From an uncultured Clostridia bacterium (GTDB lineage: Bacteria; Bacillota; Clostridia; Lachnospirales; Lachnospiraceae): DNA of 6,146 nucleotides. The notes under the pieces are model-generated. The model was not told the origin of the DNA. It worked only from the letters and a program-made list of their open reading frames with translations, and searched no databases. Where the stretch lies: the NCBI GenBank assembly GCA_947178045.1, contig CAMWWR010000122.1:1-6146 (forward strand). The letters are read 5' to 3'. Of this stretch, positions 4,258 to 6,146 are shown piece by piece. A program made the position numbers and the translations under genes. Positions within the stretch are counted from its first letter, which is position 1. The number at the start of each line of letters is the position of its first letter.

Positions 4258-5883
4258 ATGGTACAGGAATGGTTGGAAAACGGGATATTTCTTTATGTGA
4301 TGGCTGGGATATGCGGCGTCGGCATTGCGCTGAGATTATTGATGTCCCTGCATTTTGGGCGGCTCCTGCGGAGAACGGCTTCGATGGGGGATGTCTACGG
4401 CGGCTGGGCGCTGCGCGTCCGCAAGGAGTATGAAGAATGTGTGCGCGCAAACGGAAGGCTCAACAGTGTGGATATCTTTGTGGATAAGTGCGTCGGGGCA
4501 AAAAGGATGGCGGGGATAATGTTATCCACATGGGATAGATTTTGTGGACAAACTCTGCTGCTCAATGCCGGAGTGCTTGTAGTTGCAGGGGTTTCCGGCA
4601 TTTTTTATCAGGTGGATAAAGAGTCGGTTCTCTTCACATTTTTTATCGGAATATGGCTGCTCATTGCCAATATGGTTGTGGATAACCTGGTGAACTTCGA
4701 GGAGAAGGCGGAGCAGGTGAAGAGAAATCTGAAGGACTATTTTGAAAATCGGATCGACAGCAGCGAGGAAGGCCTGTATGCCGTCGAGGCTCAGGAGGAA
4801 GCAGAGACGGCGAAGGAGGAATTGACGGCAGAGAAATTGCAGGAGGAGGCAGGAGCCGAACTGTCCGCCGCGGACGGAACGCAGGCCGAACGGCTGGCCA
4901 GAGCGGTCCGGGCAATGAAGGATGCCAAAAAGCAGCAGGACGCCCCGGAGCGGAAGGAATCGGATGAATCCGGCCCGGCTGCAAGCGGACAGAGCGGCCG
5001 AGGAATGACCGGGAGCACACCGGAGCTTAACAATGTGTCAGGGCAGGAGAGGCCGTCGGGACAGGAGCGGACGCCGGAACGGACAAATGCGCCGAGGCGG
5101 GAAGCTGCGGCGGAGCGGAAAGGCGCTGCAAAGCAGGGAAATATGGCAGATCGCACGACATTGTCGGAGCAGGAGGGAACCCGGGGGGCGGAAGAGCCCG
5201 GAGCGTCTGCAAAGCTGTCGAAGATGTTCGAAGCGGCAAAGAAGCCTGAAAGCGGAAAGGACAAGCTCGTCAGCTTTTCCGAAAAAGCCGGGAAGGGGGC
5301 CGGCGCGCCGGCCACAGTGACCGGACCGGAGAGGCCCGCCGAGACTGTGACGCTGGCGGAGGAGGAAGGGAAGAATGCCGGGAAGACGGCGGGAAGGCCG
5401 AGGGAGAGCAGGAGGGCTGCCGCAGCGCAGAAAAAGCGCGAGCAGATGAAGCGGCAGCTGCTGATGGAGATGGAGAGAGAGGAGCTGCCGGAGACGGGAG
5501 CGCAGGAGAATACCGCAGAAAATACGGGGTATGCAAAGCAGGAGAATGCCGCGGGGCGCGCCGAAAACAGGGAGTATGCGAAGCAGGAGAATGCCGCAGG
5601 ACGCACCGAAAACAGGGAGTTTGCGAAGCGGGAAAACGCCGCGGAGCAAGCGGGCGGACAGGCGTATGGGCGTCAGGCGGGCAGCGCGCCGCAGGAGCAG
5701 CGGAGGCTGTGGCAGGAGAGTCAGTGGCAGGAGGCGCAGGAGCAGACCGCGGCGGCTTCCGAGAAGGACGGGGACAGACAGATGTCCATCGAGGAGGCAG
5801 CGGCCTTTCTCGCGGCGGAGTTCGGCGGAGATGAGAAAAACAGCAAGCTGATCGAGGACGTTCTCAAGGAATTTCTGTTTTAG
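4258..5883 (+). CDS. Membrane-anchored, largely disordered protein, unknown function
   Basis: A 541-aa protein that I do not recognise. Hydrophobic segments at about 10-31, 98-117 and 123-141 make a membrane module, with a charged region (32-97, YEECVRANGRLNSVDIFVDK) between the first and second. Residues 145-175 look like an amphipathic helix. From about 175 to 505 the sequence is Glu/Ala/Gly/Lys/Arg/Gln-rich and low complexity, including a basic stretch (RESRRAAAAQKKREQMKRQ, 382-400) and a 15-residue tandem repeat (425-464). The last 35 residues (MSIEEAAAFLAAEFGG...SKLIEDVLKEFLF) look like an ordered amphipathic helical pair and may be a docking tail. The ATG at 4258 has GGAGGAGG (4243-4250) 7 nt upstream; an in-frame ATG at 4168 lies within the terminator loop and was rejected. 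The first third contains a DnaA-box cluster and several AT-rich codons. The unit appears monocistronic. Confidence 0.85.
   Translation: MVQEWLENGIFLYVMAGICGVGIALRLLMSLHFGRLLRRTASMGDVYGGWALRVRKEYEECVRANGRLNSVDIFVDKCVGAKRMAGIMLSTWDRFCGQTLLLNAGVLVVAGVSGIFYQVDKESVLFTFFIGIWLLIANMVVDNLVNFEEKAEQVKRNLKDYFENRIDSSEEGLYAVEAQEEAETAKEELTAEKLQEEAGAELSAADGTQAERLARAVRAMKDAKKQQDAPERKESDESGPAASGQSGRGMTGSTPELNNVSGQERPSGQERTPERTNAPRREAAAERKGAAKQGNMADRTTLSEQEGTRGAEEPGASAKLSKMFEAAKKPESGKDKLVSFSEKAGKGAGAPATVTGPERPAETVTLAEEEGKNAGKTAGRPRESRRAAAAQKKREQMKRQLLMEMEREELPETGAQENTAENTGYAKQENAAGRAENREYAKQENAAGRTENREFAKRENAAEQAGGQAYGRQAGSAPQEQRRLWQESQWQEAQEQTAAASEKDGDRQMSIEEAAAFLAAEFGGDEKNSKLIEDVLKEFLF
4467..4685. promoter_or_regulatory. 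DnaA-box cluster within a coding sequence
   Basis: Three perfect DnaA boxes occur: minus strand at 4479-4487, plus strand at 4522-4530 and minus strand at 4677-4685. One-mismatch boxes lie at 4467-4475 (ATATCCACA, minus), 4543-4551 (TTGTCCACA, minus) and 4611-4619 (TTATCCACC, minus). The 4522 and 4543 boxes face each other as an inverted pair 12 bp apart, their starts 21 bp apart; the 4467 and 4479 boxes are direct repeats 12 bp apart. DnaA-box clusters outside oriC are known to titrate DnaA (datA in E. coli, clusters in B. subtilis). Binding has not been shown here, and Val-Asp coding could account for some of the sites. Confidence 0.6.
5530..5649 (+). repeat. 45-bp tandem repeat in the membrane-protein gene
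   Basis: Two full units (5530-5574, 5575-5619) and a diverging two-thirds unit (5620-5649) encode [YF]AKQENAAGR[AT]ENRE, residues 425-464. The first two differ by a few, mostly silent, bases, suggesting recent duplication, and the unit length keeps frame. Predicted helical and highly charged, it probably extends a linker or coiled segment. Confidence 0.85.
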
Positions 5884-5895
5884 GCGGAGCGGCTG

Positions 5896-5914
5896 CCGCA
5901 TCCGGCGGCTGCGG
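5896..5914 (+). terminator. Weak hairpin after the membrane-protein gene
   Basis: CCGCA (5896-5900) pairs with TGCGG (5910-5914), with possible inner CC/GG pairs, 12 bp after the stop codon. A competing pairing GCCGC/GCGGC (5895-5899 with 5905-5909) also exists. Only AAAATTTA follows, not a true T-run, so it may terminate poorly. Confidence 0.35.
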
Positions 5915-5932
5915 AAAATTTATGAAAAAGGA

Positions 5933-5961
5933 TTGCAAGGCCGGTCATTGTCTGTTAAAAT
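5933..5961 (+). promoter_or_regulatory. Extended -10 promoter of pgi
   Basis: TTGCAA (5933-5938) and TAAAAT (5956-5961) are 17 bp apart, and TG at 5953-5954 makes an extended -10 element (TGTTAAAAT). Transcription should start near 5968, leaving a leader of about 84 nt. Confidence 0.65.
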
Positions 5962-5994
5962 TAGGATGATGTTTGAGGAATGTCAGGTTCCCGG

Positions 5995-6015
5995 CGGTCT
6001 GTCGCGGACAGGCTG
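5995..6015 (+). promoter_or_regulatory. Stem-loop in the pgi leader
   Basis: CGGTCTGTC (5995-6003) pairs with GACAGGCTG (6007-6015), nine pairs including two G-U, around a GCG loop. It stands about 22 nt before the Shine-Dalgarno site with no T-run, so it is more likely a stability or translation element than a terminator. Confidence 0.5.
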
Positions 6016-6051
6016 TCAATATTCGGACTACGGAAAAAGGAGATTACGGCT

Positions 6052-6146
6052 ATGGCAGGAGTAACATTTGATTACGGCGCGGCAAAAAAATTTATCCGCG
6101 GCGATGAACTGGAGTACATGAAAAGGACGGCGGAGTCGGCAAAGGA
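6052..6146 (+). CDS. pgi: Glucose-6-phosphate isomerase, N-terminal fragment
   Basis: The first 31 codons of a gene that runs off the window. The N-terminus MAGVTFDYGAAKKFIRGDELEYMKRTAESAK matches the start of Firmicute glucose-6-phosphate isomerases, which commonly open with V/I-T-F-D-Y-S/G-x-A, then F-[IV]-x-x-x-E-[LV] and a helix. The enzyme interconverts glucose-6-phosphate and fructose-6-phosphate in the cytoplasm. Active-site residues are all downstream and unseen, so the call rests on this short stretch. AAGGAGA (6037-6043) lies 8 nt before the ATG. An extended -10 promoter and leader stem-loop precede it, indicating its own transcription unit. Confidence 0.75.
   Translation, partial: MAGVTFDYGAAKKFIRGDELEYMKRTAESAK

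Noticed and set aside
4467..4685. DnaA-box cluster considered as the main chromosomal origin
   Set aside because: No dnaA, dnaN, rpmH or recF is adjacent, there is no long AT-rich unwinding element or clear DnaA-trio, and the cluster is inside a gene. A titration or regulatory site fits better.
4791..5606. Minus-strand open frames opposite the membrane-protein gene, here and at 5038-5901
   Set aside because: They are Ser/Ala/Pro- or Leu/Arg-rich mirrors of the low-complexity Glu/Ala/Gly region and have no plausible start context or domain.
5530..5649. Repeat considered as a CRISPR-like array
   Set aside because: The units are contiguous, in frame and without spacers, so it is a coding tandem repeat.

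Overview
The window looks like chromosomal DNA of a GC-rich Clostridia, most likely Lachnospiraceae. The basis is protein style (OTC, type III pantothenate kinase, LiaF-like protein, a small family I associate with Lachnospiraceae), GC-rich third codon positions with AT-rich intergenic promoters, and strong Shine-Dalgarno sites. This is an inference from recognition, not a database result. All genes read on the + strand. No tRNA, rRNA, CRISPR array or insertion sequence was seen.

Layout. (1) 1-153: C-terminal end of a polysaccharide deacetylase, then a hairpin terminator. (2) 205-1581: an arginine unit. A near-consensus promoter is overlapped by two tandem ARG-box-like sites whose centres lie about 21 bp apart. 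A structured leader, argF (ornithine carbamoyltransferase) and a stop/start-coupled 96-aa three-helix membrane protein follow. (3) 1625-4096: an AT-rich promoter region, a LiaF-like envelope-stress protein with a long charged and Gly/Tyr-rich linker, a 112-aa conserved small protein, and coaX. A terminator-like hairpin sits directly against the coaX ribosome binding site, so any coaX mRNA has to pass through it. (4) 4126-5883: a strong 15-bp terminator that overlaps a candidate promoter, then a 541-aa membrane-anchored, mostly disordered protein of unknown function. (5) 5933-6146: an extended -10 promoter, a leader stem-loop and the first 31 codons of a probable glucose-6-phosphate isomerase.

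The most unusual signal is inside the unknown membrane-protein gene. Within 219 bp (4467-4685) there are three perfect DnaA boxes (TTATCCACA or its complement) and three more with one mismatch. Part of the cluster coincides with a run of codons that look rare for this gene. This may be a DnaA-titrating or replication-control locus embedded in a coding sequence. Four of the six sites encode Val-Asp dipeptides, so coding constraint is a competing explanation.

The genes do not form one pathway. They are neighbouring housekeeping units (arginine synthesis, envelope stress, CoA synthesis, glycolysis) around one uncharacterised locus.
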